A DNA stretch of 64,000 nucleotides. Source: Paragyromitra xinjiangensis (taxonomy: Eukaryota > Ascomycota > Pezizomycetes > Pezizales > Discinaceae). The notes below the pieces were generated by a model. That model saw only the letters and a program-made list of their open reading frames with translations. It was not told where the DNA came from and did no database searches. Location: assembly GCA_038503065.1 (NCBI GenBank), contig JBCAMK010000015.1, positions 496,001 through 560,000 of the forward strand. The letters are read 5' to 3'. Position 1 is the stretch's first letter. Every line of letters starts with the position of its first letter. Made by a program: the position numbers and the translations under genes. This document shows positions 21,797-34,450 of this stretch, one piece after another.

Positions 21797-23823
21797 ATGT
21801 CTCCAACGCCCCTCTTAGATTCTCACCTCCCTCTTCTCACCTCCCCCACTCACCTCCATAATAACTCCCACCGTGACGACGACTACTCCTCTGACGTTGA
21901 GCTCGAAGCCATCTTCGTATCCAACTCTCACAGCACCCCCCCACCACTCAGCCCTACTGCAGACGACCTAGACCCGACTATGACCCGCAGCCGCCGGCCG
22001 AACCACGAGCCTTCATCCGCCACCATGAACTCGTCCAGCTCCGTTGAATACCGACGCAAGAATGCCTCCATCGACGGCGAGCCCTCCTCAGCACAACAAA
22101 CAGAAGTCCTTCTAGAGCGCCACTCCTTCACCCTCGACGACGACCATGAGACCAAGCCTGCATCCGCCTCACTTCTCGCCCTCTCTCCCCACGACCAGCG
22201 TAACTTTGCGCTTCTTGTCCTCCTCTACTTTCTCCAGGGCGTACCCATGGGTCTCGCAATGGGCTCTGTCCCATTCTTGCTCAAGAGCAAGCTGAGTTAC
22301 GGCGAGATTGGAGTGTTTACGCTCGCCTCGTACCCATACTCGATGAAGCTGCTGTGGTCCCCAATTGTGGATGCGATTTGGTCCCGTCGTATGGGTAGAC
22401 GGAAGAGCTGGATCGTACCGATCCAGACTGTCAGTGCTATCATGTTGATCTGGTTGGGCTCCAATGTGAATAGGTTGATGGAGGAGGCGAGCAGGAAGCT
22501 GTATGCGTTCACATTTGTGTTTTTCCTCCTGGTGATGCTGTGTGCGACGCAAGATATTGCGGTGGATGGTGCGGATTTGCAATTATTTTTTTCTTCTCAT
22601 GGTCTATCTGGTTTGAGTTTTGGGAGCTAATTGTGGTGCGGCTGTAGGTTGGGCGCTCACGTTGTTGAGTCCTGAGAATTTGAGTTATGCTTCGACTGCA
22701 CAGACTGTGGGACTTACTGCTGGCCAGTTTTTGTCCTTTACGGTGTTTTTGGCTTTCAATGCTCCTGAGTTTGCGAATCGTTACTTCCGTACCGTTCCAC
22801 AGGACTATGGCATCTTCACTTTGAGCGGATATTTAAAGTTCTGGGGCTGGGCATATCTCGTCGTTACCCTCGGTCTTGCTATAATCAAGAAAGAGGAAAA
22901 GACCAACAATCGTGATGGCATCGTCGTCGTCTACAAAACCATGTGGAAAGTCATGAAGCTAAAACGTATGTCCCACTAACTCCCCACTCAACCACCCACT
23001 AACACCCTCCAGACATCCAAACCTTCATCATAATCCACCTCATCTCTAAAATCGGCTTTCAGGCAAACGATGCTGTCACCAATCTTAAACTCCTCGATAA
23101 AGGCTTCTCACAAGAAGACATGGCACTAACTGTCCTCATCGACTTCCCATTCGAGATCGGTCTCGGCTACTACGCCGGCAAATGGTGCGCTTACTTCCCC
23201 CCGATGACCCTCTGGATGTGGGCGTTCATCGGCCGTCTGGTAGCGGCATGTCTCGCCCACGTCACAGTATGGATCTTCCCACGAGACGGAACAGTCGAAA
23301 CATGGTACCTCCTTGTTGTCATCGCCGAACACATCTTTAGCACCTTCACCAGCACCGTCATGTTCGTCGCTATCAGCGCTTTCCACGCAAAGATCGCAGA
23401 CCCAGGTATCGGTGGGACCTACATGACACTCCTAGCCACGTAAGCCCCTCCCTCCCCTCCTCTCTAATCCACACTAACACACCCAGCGTATCCAACCTCG
23501 GTGGTACCTTCCCGCGCATCTTCGTCCTGAAGCTTGTCGACGCATTAACAGTCGCCACCTGCACACCCCCGCTTATCCCACCGACCGACCCAAAAACACC
23601 ATACACGCCGTTCACGCCGTTTTCGTGCGCCCTGGAAGGGGAGAAACATCGTTGCATTGATCAATATGGAGCGTGTAATATCGAGCGTGATGGGTATTAT
23701 CTCACGAATGTGTTGTGTGTGCTGATTGGCGCTGTGACGTTCGTAATGTATATCAGGCCTGCAGCGACGAGACTGAGTGCGTTGCCGTTGAGGGCGTGGA
23801 GGGAGTATAATCCAGGGAGGTAG
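21797..23823 (+). CDS. Acetyl-CoA transporter (AT-1/SLC33A1 family), 617 aa
   Basis: Four exons join in frame: 21797-22568, 22648-22965, 23013-23439 and 23487-23823 (introns of 79, 47 and 47 nt). A polar N-terminus of about 130 residues precedes an MFS-like membrane domain beginning LLVLLYFLQGVPMGLAMG, the family signature region, then ASYPYSMKLLWSPIVDA and a basic GRRKSWIVP loop. Later exons give ISKIGFQANDAVTNLKLLDKG, PFEIGLGYYAGKW and the C-terminal Cys-containing loop before the last helices. The human relative moves acetyl-CoA into the ER lumen for lysine acetylation and O-acetylation. I chose the first ATG; a later in-frame Met (about residue 58) would shorten only the disordered tail. 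Confidence 0.9.
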
Positions 23824-26055
23824 AGCGGGAGAAGGAGGAATGGGGGGGGAGGAAGGAGGGTGTATGATAGTTTTTTGTAATTTGTAGGTGGGTTAACGTG
23901 ATGGAATAGAGCGGTGTCGGGTTCCCGGCTTTGGACTTTTTATCAGCTTAGAGATGCTGGGGGATGGGATGGGAATGGGAGGAGGTGAGGTATCGAGTGA
24001 TATTTGATGATGGAGTGTGTCTCGGATAGTCATACGCCGTATTTAGATCGCTCCGGCATGTTGTCCATGTTGTCCATGTTGTACTATCGCTAGTGAAGTG
24101 TTGATCAGGTCCTCTGTACCACGCATAATGGGATCGGTGGTGTCGGGGGTTTTTTTACCTGTGTTGAAGGCGAGTAGCCGTTAGGTAACCAGTTAAAGCC
24201 TCGTACCAATATGGATATGTCAGGAAATATCGAGTGCCCCGAACCCCGCTTAGTGGGTAGGATGGTCACAGGGCGTCACTCGGCCATGTCTTCCGGTTCT
24301 CGGAACAGGTTTTAGCAGGGTCTGCTGTGGTGGGAGGCAGTATGCTTGGTGGGGTTCTAGCGTACTGCGTAGCCTACCAAGGACTTGGAACTTTATGATT
24401 CGAGTGGGTAGGAATTCGTAGATAAGGGAATAGACCAGATGTTAGCTGTGTATCTATGAAGGGTTTATTCCTGAAGTGGTGTTATAACGTTGTTTAAAGA
24501 GATACTAGGGTTATATCTGAGTCTAGCCGTAGAGATAGATTCGCAATATCTAATGGTTCCTGCGTTAGCGATGGGATGGAGAGGATGTGCGGCTTATATT
24601 AGTACTGCTTACCGTATTAACTCGAGAGGGAACCTCGCGCTAAGACGTTGGAATTGCCTCTATTGGTAAGGCGGCGAGAAATTCTCGCTGTGCTTTGACC
24701 CTTTTAATTCACGCTTTGCCTGTAGAAGCAATTCCAACGTCTTAGCGTGAGATTCCCTCTCTCGAGCTACTACGGTATGTGTTAAATCGATTAATGTGAA
24801 GGTGGGGTGTAGGGCTGGCTAACTTACCTGGGTAGCTGGGTGTAGAGGATGTAGAGAGAGGGTATATGTAGGGGTATGTTGGGCCTAGCCTGGCTGAGTG
24901 AGTATTTGATTTTTGGATGGAGTGAGAGGACTGAGATAAGGGCTGGTAATTACTCGGCAGTGTACATCGACTAAATATATCGGCTTGGACTTGAGTAGGT
25001 AGGTATCTTGTGAGTTGTTAGTTAACTAACCGCATTAGCTATCAACTATCTTGTTCGTAATTTCATCTCCAATTGCGTAAATTATTATGGTCCGGGCAGG
25101 CATTAATGCAGGCCACGATTTTGGGTTTTTTATTCCAACACCCACAGCCGGCCAACTCACCCGGGAAAACTTCAGAAGTCTAGCGGAATATAAGTGGAGG
25201 ACTTGAAGTTTTTACAGGACACGAGGCCTGGTGGTTGTGGTGGAATAAAACCTGGCTTTTGGCTGTGAAAATACTAAGATGGAACGTTCCTAGATATACC
25301 TAGTGAATTATGAGATATACGTAAAGTAGCTTGGCGTAGTTTAGCCAATCTTGTCAAGCTTTTCGCTAATTCTACGGTTCCTCTAAAGCTCCGCCCTCAA
25401 TGCTTCTGGAGGCATGTCCTCCTAAATTTACACTTCGTATTACTGTTAGTAAACTAATTTGCCTGAAGGGCGAGGTAGGAAGGTGTCATCTTTTCGTATC
25501 CTATTGATCTACAGTTAAGCCTACATACACCATGTGCTGTAATCCTTGGCTATATGCGGTTAAGCTTGTTTCTACAGCTATCGCTGGGCCGCAGAGAGAT
25601 GACCAAGCTGATTTAAGAAGGAGATGACCACAACAACAATAAAGTGATCCTGATTAGTGTACCAACGTCACGGCATACAGCAAAACCATTTCCACAAGAC
25701 ATCCGAGAACCAGTTCAACCCTCCATACTGTTCCCGGGATAAGAGAGGCCGCAACAACCTGGAGAAAAAAAAGGGGGCTTCTACCGATCAAGCAATTAGA
25801 CGACAACCCAATCAGTCACGTACATCACGACCTGCCTCATATGGGATATACCGCCGAAACTCACAGTCAGGCACCGATGCCTCGTCAGAAATCTGCCGGA
25901 TCACGACCACAACATGTCATTTCGCCAAATTGTCTCGTCTTGCTTTTAGGTGATTAGAATGTATTGTTGTGGGGTATATTAGATGGGCTTTCGAGCCGGG
26001 TTTTTGGTTATGGTCAATTGACTGTTGGTTGGTTTTGTTTGTGGGTTATTAAATC
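23824..26055. other. 2.2 kb spacer with a MITE
   Basis: Apart from the inverted-repeat element at 24610-24777 I see no gene. The stretch 25630-26055 probably holds the dpp5 promoter. Confidence 0.55.
24610..24777. mobile_element. MITE-like element, family A, copy 1 (168 bp)
   Basis: The two ends are inverted copies of each other over about 50 bp: TACCGTATTAACTCGAGAGG at the left and, on the other strand, TACCGTAGTAGCTCGAGAGA at the right. Both then read through GCTAAGACGTTGGAATTGC. The element is flanked by or begins with TA, as expected of Tc1/mariner-derived MITEs. No coding capacity. A diverged second copy lies at 37494-37658, which shows this is a dispersed family and not a chance hairpin. 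Confidence 0.85.
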
Positions 26056-28643
26056 ATGGGGTTCAAGTCGTGGTTGCCAGCTTTTTCGCTTGTTTTGGGC
26101 GTGTTTTCGCCCGTTAGTGGGTTTATGGCAGAGTTGGTTTCGCTATTGTGGTTTGGGTGGATGTGGGCTAATAATTGGGTGTAGGGAGTTTATTAGTGCG
26201 CCTCGCCGAACTCCGGCTACGCCTAATGCTGCTGGGGTGAGTAGTTTAGTGTTTGTTTTTCAATTGCTGTATTGTAGCTAATGGTGTTGGGATTGTTAGA
26301 CTTTGGCAGTTTATTATGTCTCTAGTTATTCGTTTAAGACGCATAAGAATACGGGCAATTGGAATCTCTTGGATCTGAGCACTGGGAATAGCTCTGTAGT
26401 ATTCACGTCTGAGGTTTCTGAGGTTGTTTGGCTATCCGATAGCACTGTGTTGTATATCAATGGCACGAACTCGGCCATTGTGGGTGGGGTGGAGCTTTGG
26501 GTGGCGGATGTGACTGGTAGAGCAAAGAGGTGAACTTTCTGCTTCAGCATTGTTGTAGTTAACAATTGTTAATTGCTTTCGCTATTAGTTACAAAGCAGC
26601 CTCTTTACCAGCTCCCCTAGCAAATCTTAAGGCTGTCACAACTTCCAGCGGTGTCAATTTCGTTGTCACGGGTCTCGCATACCCCAATGGCACGGCCTAC
26701 AACCCCGAACTCGCAGAAGTCCCACTTTCCTCAGCACGTGTGTATGATTCCCTATTTGTACGCCACTGGGACACCTACATCACACCGCAGAAATCTGCAA
26801 TTTTCTCGGGAAGCCTGTCAAGCTCTGGCGGAATCTACTCGTCTTCCGGGGGCGTGAAGAATCTATTTGGTGGAGTTAAAGGACTGGAGTCACCGGTTCA
26901 GCCATTCGGTAGTACTTCAGATTTTGATCTGTCGCCTGATGGACAAACAGTTGCTTTCTTGTCTAAACCTCCAGACCAGGGCGCTGCGAATACTACAGCG
27001 TCGTATATTTATATCGTCCCCCATTCGGGCTCTAAGGAACCCGCGGCTGTTAACCCACCCTCGAGTTCCTACATCCCTGCGGGAGCGTCTGCTAATCCGA
27101 TATTCTCTCCGGATGGGAAGTCTGTGGCTTACCTGCAGCAAGATGAAAACGGCTACGAGTCTGATAGGAATAAGCTATATACCTATAACCTCACATCCAA
27201 GAAGATCACGACATATGCGGAAGATTGGGATCGGTCTCCGGGATCAATTGCTTATTCCAAAGATGGGAAGACTTTCCTTCTGATCACCGGAGAGTATGGC
27301 CGTGGGAAGCTGTTTACGCTGTCGACGTCTACTAAGACGAGTGTGGAGCCAAAGGCAGTTACGGGAGCGGCACAGGGTTCGGTTTCTTTGGTGGCTCCGT
27401 TGTCGGATGATGTGTTGCTTTTGTCAACCTCAAGTACGGTTTCTTCGACGGGGTTTTCGAAGCTGAAGTTGGGTAGTAATACGACTACTGTGTTGCTGTC
27501 GCCGAATAAGGTTGATGCTGCGTTGAAGCCTCTTTCGAGTAGCTCTGTGGGTGAGTTCTGGTTTGATGGGGCGGCTACTAAGGTATGTTGATTTGTGGCT
27601 GACTGGATTTTCGGGGATATGTTTTGGGGAGTTATTAATTTCTTGATTCTAGGTGCATGGATGGATCATTACGCCAGAGGGTTTCGATAAAAACGAGAAA
27701 TACCCCATCGCCTTTTTGATTCACGGTGGGCCTCAAGATGCCTGGACAGACAGCTGGAGCACTAGATGGAACCCTAAGCTTTTTGCTGAGCAAGGGTATG
27801 TGGTGATTGCGATCAATCCTACTGGTAGCACCGGATACGGGCAGGCTTTTGAGAATGCTATTCAGAATGACTGGGGTGAGCGCCCAGGAATCAACACGAA
27901 AATCTTTGATCGGTTCTGACGATATTCTGGTTTAGGTGGTGCGCCGTATATTGATCTTGTGAAGGGCTATGACTACGTTTTAAAGACCTATCCCTTCCTT
28001 GATGAGGATAGAGCTGTCGCTCTTGGTGCTAGCTATGGAGGGTATATGATCAACTGGATTCAGGGGCATGATTTTGGACGGAGGTTTAAAGCTTTGGTAG
28101 GTATTTCTTATGAAAGGGGTTCTAGAAGACATGCCAATCTAATAATTATCTAGGTTACCCATGATGGTGTGTTTTCTACACTAAACCAGATTGCTTCCGA
28201 TGAGCTATGGTTCCCAGACCATGATGTAGGGACTATTCTTCCTCTCAACCCTAGAGGTGAACGACCCGTCCTTTCGTGCTAAAATCTATAGTTCAACGGC
28301 ACCCTTTGGGATAACCGCCCGAATTATGAACGTTGGGATCCAGCAGCACATATCGTCAACTGGTCAACACCACATTTAGTGATTCACAATGACCGCGATT
28401 ACCGTCTCCCTATTTCCGAGGGTCTGGCTGTTTTCAACGTGCTTCAAGTTCGGGGTGTTCCAAGTAGATTTCTTAACTTCCCTGATGAAAATCATTTGTA
28501 AGTCGTGCGCTTGCTTCTATAGCAGTTCGTTGGGTGTACTGATTTTGGGTTTTTCTTGTAGGGTTCTGAATCCGGAGAATGACTTGGTGTGGCATAGAGA
28601 GGTGTTTGCCTGGATTAATAAGTGGTCTGCGAAACAAAGTTAG
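26056..28643 (+). CDS. dpp5: Secreted dipeptidyl-peptidase 5 (S9C prolyl-oligopeptidase family), 698 aa
   Basis: Nine exons join in frame: 26056-26132, 26185-26236, 26300-26529, 26589-27582, 27653-27875, 27936-28096, 28154-28225, 28292-28497 and 28562-28643. The N-terminus is a signal peptide ([18 protein letters not shown]), then [11 protein letters not shown] as in DPP5 enzymes. A beta-propeller fills residues about 40-430, and an alpha/beta-hydrolase domain follows. The catalytic triad is visible: Ser558 in GASYGGY, Asp639 in HNDRDYR and His671 in [12 protein letters not shown] is the oxyanion-loop motif. The enzyme removes dipeptides from extracellular peptides. Several introns fall inside catalytic motifs, so no single frame shows the whole enzyme. 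The first-exon donor (GTTGGT at 26133) is the least certain junction. Confidence 0.92.
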
Positions 28644-31463
28644 TGGGTGGTTCGTGGACCTTCCCTATGAGGGTTAGGTAGGGGTTGGGAGAACTGTAGA
28701 ATAGGATTTACGTTTATCCATGTGTTTTAATTAGATCCTAAAATGATTGGGGCTTCTCTGTAACCTCCATACATTTTCTTGGACTAGTAATAAATTCATG
28801 AAAATCTCGTTAATCTTCTATTATTTCTTTTGATGCTAGGGTCATCATGACATAAGTTGGTTTGGTCTCGTGGCCCTCTATCCCTCAGAATTGACCGTCA
28901 GTGTTGGTAAAGATTGATACTATCTAGTAGCTTGCTTGGCCTGGGGGGACCTCCACGTAGCCTTGAATGCAACGGCTCTTACTACGCCGTGCATTAGTAA
29001 GCCTATCCGTATGATCAACCAAATGGGGATGAACTAAGGGGCTTAAGAGAATGCAATATCTCCAAAAGTTAGTGTTGAGATAGCTATATAGTAGGTACAT
29101 GAGAGGTAGGAAATATATTAGAAGTATACCTCGTCTCGAATAATAGAGTGGTTGGATGTACTTAACGAGTTTGTCCTCATCGAGCAAGGGACGTTAGTCT
29201 GGTATGTGAGTGATATTTTGTGAAGTCGATCTGATAAATGGCTGCTCAGTTCGCCCAACTTGAATGCTTCAAAATTATAGCCCTATTTGCATCAAAAGCG
29301 GCGTTGATAAATGCAAGGCCTTAGAATGGTCACTTACACGATATAAGTAGATAGATCACACAGCTCTCAAATATGACCCTGCCTCTCCTTTACGAAATTA
29401 AAATCCGACTGTGTAAGCTACATTAGCATGTGGGGTAGGAACTTAGGTTGCAGTTGCATCACATAACTATCTTGTGTAGGTTGTGGAGTTTGGATATATT
29501 ACCACAAGGTAGTGAAACACATCCTTAGTTCTCTGATGATTTTTAATATAAATTTATCGTGTGAAGTTGGAATTGATTAGTGAATTTAAAAATGGCTCAC
29601 TGGCAGTCAAAATTGAATCAAATGATATTGTTTTATTAAGCTGCTTGATAAACTAACGCTCTAGCAGTTGCTGACCTCCCCCCCAATTAACAGGAGGTTC
29701 AACTCTTTACCTTATAATAGCAATACCACTTTCTTCTTGTGAAGAGTAGTATGCATACCCTTGAATAGATACGTAATTTACACACACGCCCACCCGGTGG
29801 AAAACGCAAGTCTGCCGCACTAATGTTCTCCGTGTATTTGATGTACATGTTACTTTTTCAGATTATATGACTACTTTGCACGGTTTCTCTATGTCTTTAT
29901 GATGTGTACCTGCCTTTCACGCGGTACTTTGGAATTTTGTACCATTGTGGTGTAAGATAATTTGATGAGAGAAAGCTATATGCATGAAGATTATTCTTAT
30001 TTTTCCATCAATATTTCAAAACCAGAAGTCACGTATTCCCCAGATACTTAATACCATGCCAACCGACGACACATCATCCAGCGTTTCGATTGTGCACAAC
30101 TTGTCCCAAAGCTAAAGGTCTGTGATGCCGTTACTTCCCCTCAACTTACTCAATTAGGAGGGGAAAAAATCTTCTCGCTTTGTGAACCCTCCGGGGGAAC
30201 ATGCGCCATAGCGGGAATTCGCCTTCCTACACTTCTATGGATACAGCGTGTGCTAGGGTCTGAATAGCAACGAAGACACCCACTCGAGATAGCTACAGAA
30301 ATGTTACTGTTTCATCTTACGCGTCATACACTTTCCTTATCACGCGATTGCCTAAGGTGCGCGGTGGGGTGATCGTGACTGATTTTTATCTCTTCCCACC
30401 AGTACGTGTTCACAAGCCATGAGTCGATCTTGCGGGGTGGCGTCTAACTTACAAAGTATCTGTATCACTCGACTGAGGGATCAATCTCTCGATCTAACGT
30501 GAGGAGGCATACCTATCACATTTTACTAGACGTCATGCTTCATGTTCAGGGACTGAAGAGCCGCAGCAGCCCTGATACTCTAAGTTCGATAACTTATCCC
30601 CGGACCCCACGTATACGGGAGGCGCAAAAGTCAAATCTTTGGAAACGAATAAAGTGGGTAGGGTGTATTTTTGACAGCAGGTGATAGAGTACCCCTTTGA
30701 GGAATTAAAAATTCGCTAGTTAGCCTCGTAATCGGCAATCGAAAATTTTATATTGCCACAACGGTAGCCGGAGAAGCAAGCGAAAATACTAACCGTCTCC
30801 TGAAACCATTGGCCCCAGGATATCGCTCCCCGGACCCAACGGCCGATATGCCCTGAGCGGCAAGTTTGCACCACTCATCTTCGTGTCGCAGCGGTCCCGC
30901 CCGTTTCTTTACAGTCTTCGGGAGGGTGACGAATAGGGTTTACTGGCGTAGGAACTTCAAGTCATAGACTCCGTCGCGTAACTTTACATACCACTGATAG
31001 TTCTACGCATATGCAGGGACGATTGTGGGAGACAAAATAAACAATTATGCCCGGATACCGGGCCACGGCAAATAGTTCATCCCGTATCAACAGACTAAGC
31101 TCAGATCTCGCCGTTGTAGACGGGCGGCGGCGTGCAAAATTTTATTATATGCGACTGTGCGTCAAACATTTTGTGGTGAGATGGGAAATGTTACAGCGCT
31201 TCGAGGGGGGAAATTCTCAATCAGGATTGAGGGTTAAAGTATTATCAACGTATCATCGCTTCACAAAATACTGTTAACATGAGTTTGGAAACAAAGCTAG
31301 CCACTAATACAGAGCATTGGTGTCCCGACACTATTGGTTATCGTGGTGGGTAATGGACACGTAAAACAACGCCACTATTGCTCTACAGCCCAGGCATGCA
31401 TTGCATCCTATAGCTTAGACATGAACTTCCTATCCTTAAAACCCGATTTATAGTGTAGATGGG

Positions 31464-31897
31464 TATGGTGGCGGAATCGATAAACGTGTACCTCTTTTAG
31501 AACGATCTATTATAGCTAAATAGGATAGGTTTTTGGGAGGACGATCCTATACAGTGATTCATTATATGATAGACACAATGCCTATAGGGAGATTTTCAAA
31601 ATTGGGGATATTTTCATGGTGCAATTGGATTTTGAAAAGTTGGGTTTTGGGTGGTGATGTGGTGGGGGCACCCACAAAAAAAAGGAAAGTGCAACATTCT
31701 GAAGCCTAGATCCACCCAACTCAGGGTGCAATGGGGGTTTCCGCTCTGTGAGACCTCTTTATGCCTAACTAGAATACAATCTGAACCATCTGAGCCACAG
31801 TATGATGGCAACATCATGCCTAATCCTCCAAAATGTTCAGGCCCCGGTTCCATTATAGGTCACATATAGGCACACGTTTATCGATTCCCGCACTATA
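31464..31897. mobile_element. Candidate terminal-inverted-repeat element, 434 bp
   Basis: The left end (31464-31493) and the right end (31868-31897) are inverted copies sharing the perfect 17-mer GGAATCGATAAACGTGT, with similar bases for about five positions on each side. Both ends begin with TA, compatible with a TA target duplication. The interior has only short frames on either strand and no transposase motif. No second copy is in this window. Confidence 0.5.
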
Positions 31898-32702
31898 GCT
31901 TAACCTACGAATTCTAGGTTTTGATTGAAAATGGCATTTCTAGGGGCTACCCACGTTGGCGTTTGAAACACGTCGATATAACAACCCTGCTAGGGAAGGG
32001 GCTTGAGTAACTTTATATGAATTAAGCTTTTGCCAAAATACCTAGAAGTAGAAGTTTTATGAGTGAAGCTTTTTTCGTACCACTAGGATTCCATCCAGTT
32101 TCCCCGTATCCCTTAAGTTAGTGAAACTGTGCAAGGTCTCATTTCAGCACACGAAACACCATATCTAGTTAGAACTCTTCTCAATACAATATGGTCATCT
32201 CCTACCTAATCGAGGTTGACATATTTGGTGGCTTCTTACCACTAGCGTAAGGGATAGGGAACAGCAGCTCTCCAAAGCCAAAAACACGCCTACTGGCACG
32301 AACAATACCGTGCTGGGTCTAGGCAAGGAACCGATCTCTCCACTCGCTCTACCAAGTACCGGTACCTGAAAATTTCTTTTCGCGGCGATAGCTTTTGATT
32401 CGCCCCACGGCAACGCTTTGCGACTTGGTTGGCCAAAGCCATACCCTTGTTTTTCAGGTGCTTACGCCAGACCACGAGTATATTCAGGCTCCGCACCATT
32501 GAAATATGGCTTCTCCAACATCCATTCTGTTTTTGAGATCGATCACCACTCCACACCTCTTGGTCAGTTTGGGCTTGAGCACTGTCAATGACCGACTGCG
32601 CCAAAAAAAAACCTCCACCGTACCTATTTGGGTTTAGCTTCAGGCCACCCTTCGCGGGGACCATTACAAAGATCAGGCATAAAACCGGCATGCAGGACTA
32701 GA

Positions 32703-32918
32703 GCAATGGAGGGTTCAACGAGGCAGAGGGCACTCGGGCCAGGGTAGTGAAGATAGAACACCGGAATTTTCCGTTCTGCGAGGTCACCATACGAAAAGTG
32801 AGACTCATGTCGCCGATTTCTAGCGTGATCACGTGACATGAGCAGTATAGCGAGACTTGGCGGCCTTGGTTAACAAACTGATCTCCCTTTTGTGACGAAA
32901 TATTCGATTTGTTACCCA
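32703..32918. repeat. Dispersed repeat R, copy 1 (interrupted)
   Basis: Two blocks, 32703-32730 (GGAGGGTTCAACGAGGCAGA region) and 32846-32918 (TATAGCGAGACTTGGCGG through GATTTGTTACCCA), are about 90% identical to one continuous block at 57354-57454. The 115 bp between them here is absent from the other copy, so one copy has gained or lost that piece. On the minus strand the second block reads WVTNRIFRHKREISLL in both copies, with changes mostly silent or conservative, hinting at a once-coding element. Confidence 0.7.
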
Positions 32919-33390
32919 AGCCTCGTTTTGCCTTCCGCCTCGTTGTCCTCTCCACCGCTCTGACAGCGAACAATTGCAATCATGGTTTCCTGTTGAGACA
33001 TGTGGATCTTGAACTGCAGGTGGCACAGTGACTTTGCCTTCGTGGCTGAGTCACTCAACCACAATAATGACTTTGAGATGAACCAAAGGATAATCACAAC
33101 GACAGGATGAAAATTGTAGTTTTTTTTCCCTACTTCCCTCTGAGTTCATTCATGATGTGCTTATACTAAGTAGTAGGGTTTCTATCGATTCTTTCTTGGT
33201 TGACAGCATCGGGGTGAGGAAAGAGCCTAAACCTAAAAGGGATATCAACCCGGTTTCTTTTTTCGCCCCACATACATACATGCCCGCTTTCGCTTTATGA
33301 CGTCTTCCTGAAATTTTGGCGTGGGGCGTTCTGTTGAGAGATGAATCCAGCTATGATGCGTGGGAGTCTCACAGCGGGTATGCAGATACA

Positions 33391-33613
33391 TACTCGTGAT
33401 ACAATCGGGTATTCAATGACATAAGGATTCTAATGAAGAGGGACGTCCTACTGGGTGAACAAGACTCAAAGCAGTAATGTATGGCACTGCTAATTTGTTG
33501 ATCAAACCATTGATGGGAGTTTTCGGGCTGTTGATGCTGTTTCTCACTATATTCGCTCCATATCTCAATTGGTTCGAATCCCTGTAGTATTGAATAACCG
33601 ATTGTATCACGAG
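33391..33613. mobile_element. Candidate MITE, 223 bp, with about 40-bp terminal inverted repeats
   Basis: The left end starts CTCGTGATACAATCGGGTAT and the right end, read on the other strand, CTCGTGATACAATCGGTTAT. Both continue through TTCAAT and GGATTC. The target duplication is not clear. The interior is unique in the window. The right arm contains a tRNA T-loop-like word, but no tRNA folds around it. Confidence 0.65.
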
Positions 33614-34171
33614 CAGATGCGCTCGGGTCTGGAAGGATGTTTGGAGAGACGGAAGGGAGTCCCGCAGCGAATAGGGAGGTAGGATTCTTGGCTTTATACT
33701 ATAGTCCCAACCCTCGGACTCTCATATATACGCCACCACAATAAAAAGCATATGCTGTATGAATTCGAAACTCTAGCGCTGTAGCGATCCGTCACCTTGA
33801 TTTTCGGGGGAATCCCTGGTGTCTGTGGGTGCTGCTCCTCGAAAAGCGTTTCTAGTTTCAATATCAGCCTAGATGGATCTAAGCTAAGGCTCGAGCAACC
33901 TTTCGGTTTGGAGATTATGGTGATTTTGACGGTAAATGTACCCAATGAATTCATAATCATCATCATTTGACGGTGGTTCTTCCCAAATCACTTGTGCGAG
34001 TGACAACTGATGACTTAGCGAGGGCCGGGTTGGCTTTTTTTTCTCTGCTAGAAAATTCTATAGGTTCTCAGCTTGGTGATTCTTTGCTAAGAACGTGGCT
34101 CTTTCTAGCGGGATAAGTTGTCGGCAGTGTTTGATTAACCTTCACAGGTGAGTTAATACCTTCCTGTTTAA

Positions 34172-34450
34172 TCACGAGCAGTCTCTTATCTCCTCTCAGC
34201 TTGCCAGATACCATCTCCTTCCCCCTCTAAAGCTCTCTTGCTCTCACCGTCTAGCTCCGGAAAAGTTATGCGCCCTGATTCGCTACTTGTGAAGGCCGAG
34301 ACTCCGAGACGTCTGGATGGAGCAAAGCCCCGGCTGGAGATGGTTGAGACTGATATGCCACACCAATCTTGGTTTAGCTCGAGAGAATCGTTGTACGAGG
34401 GCATCCGTACGCCAGCCCGCACGGGAGATCAACAGGAGTCGTGCACGTAC
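34172..34450 (+). pseudogene. Exon-like fragment of an unrecognised gene
   Basis: A plus-strand frame is open from 34172 and, after a CTCTCAG acceptor-like site at 34193-34199, reads as ordinary protein (SGKVMRPDSLLVKAETPRRL, then EMVETDMPHQSWFSSRES and EGIRTPARTGDQQ). A GTACGT donor follows near 34447 and a TTACAG acceptor at about 34489. A short downstream exon could then read QYYSQEALAMFNQEI to a stop, but the phases do not agree with the most obvious donor. It is either one exon of a gene I cannot complete or a remnant. Confidence 0.35.

Larger units (their letters stand above)
28644..34171. other. 5.5 kb gene-poor, repeat-bearing region
   Basis: I could not assemble any gene here. The content I can name is three inverted- or dispersed-repeat features (31464-31897, 32703-32918, 33391-33613). 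The rest is AT-rich with only short frames. On composition and lack of genes it looks like transposon debris. Confidence 0.5.

Noticed and set aside
13529..28643. Biosynthetic gene cluster or other multigene system
   Set aside because: The adjacent genes are conserved housekeeping functions (Isc1, Gdt1, Yae1, Aim11, Mcm21, acetyl-CoA transporter, DPP5); no backbone enzyme, tailoring enzyme or pathway regulator is present.
33570..33590. GGTTCGAATCC, a tRNA T-loop-like word
   Set aside because: It lies in the right arm of an inverted-repeat element and no cloverleaf folds with upstream sequence.
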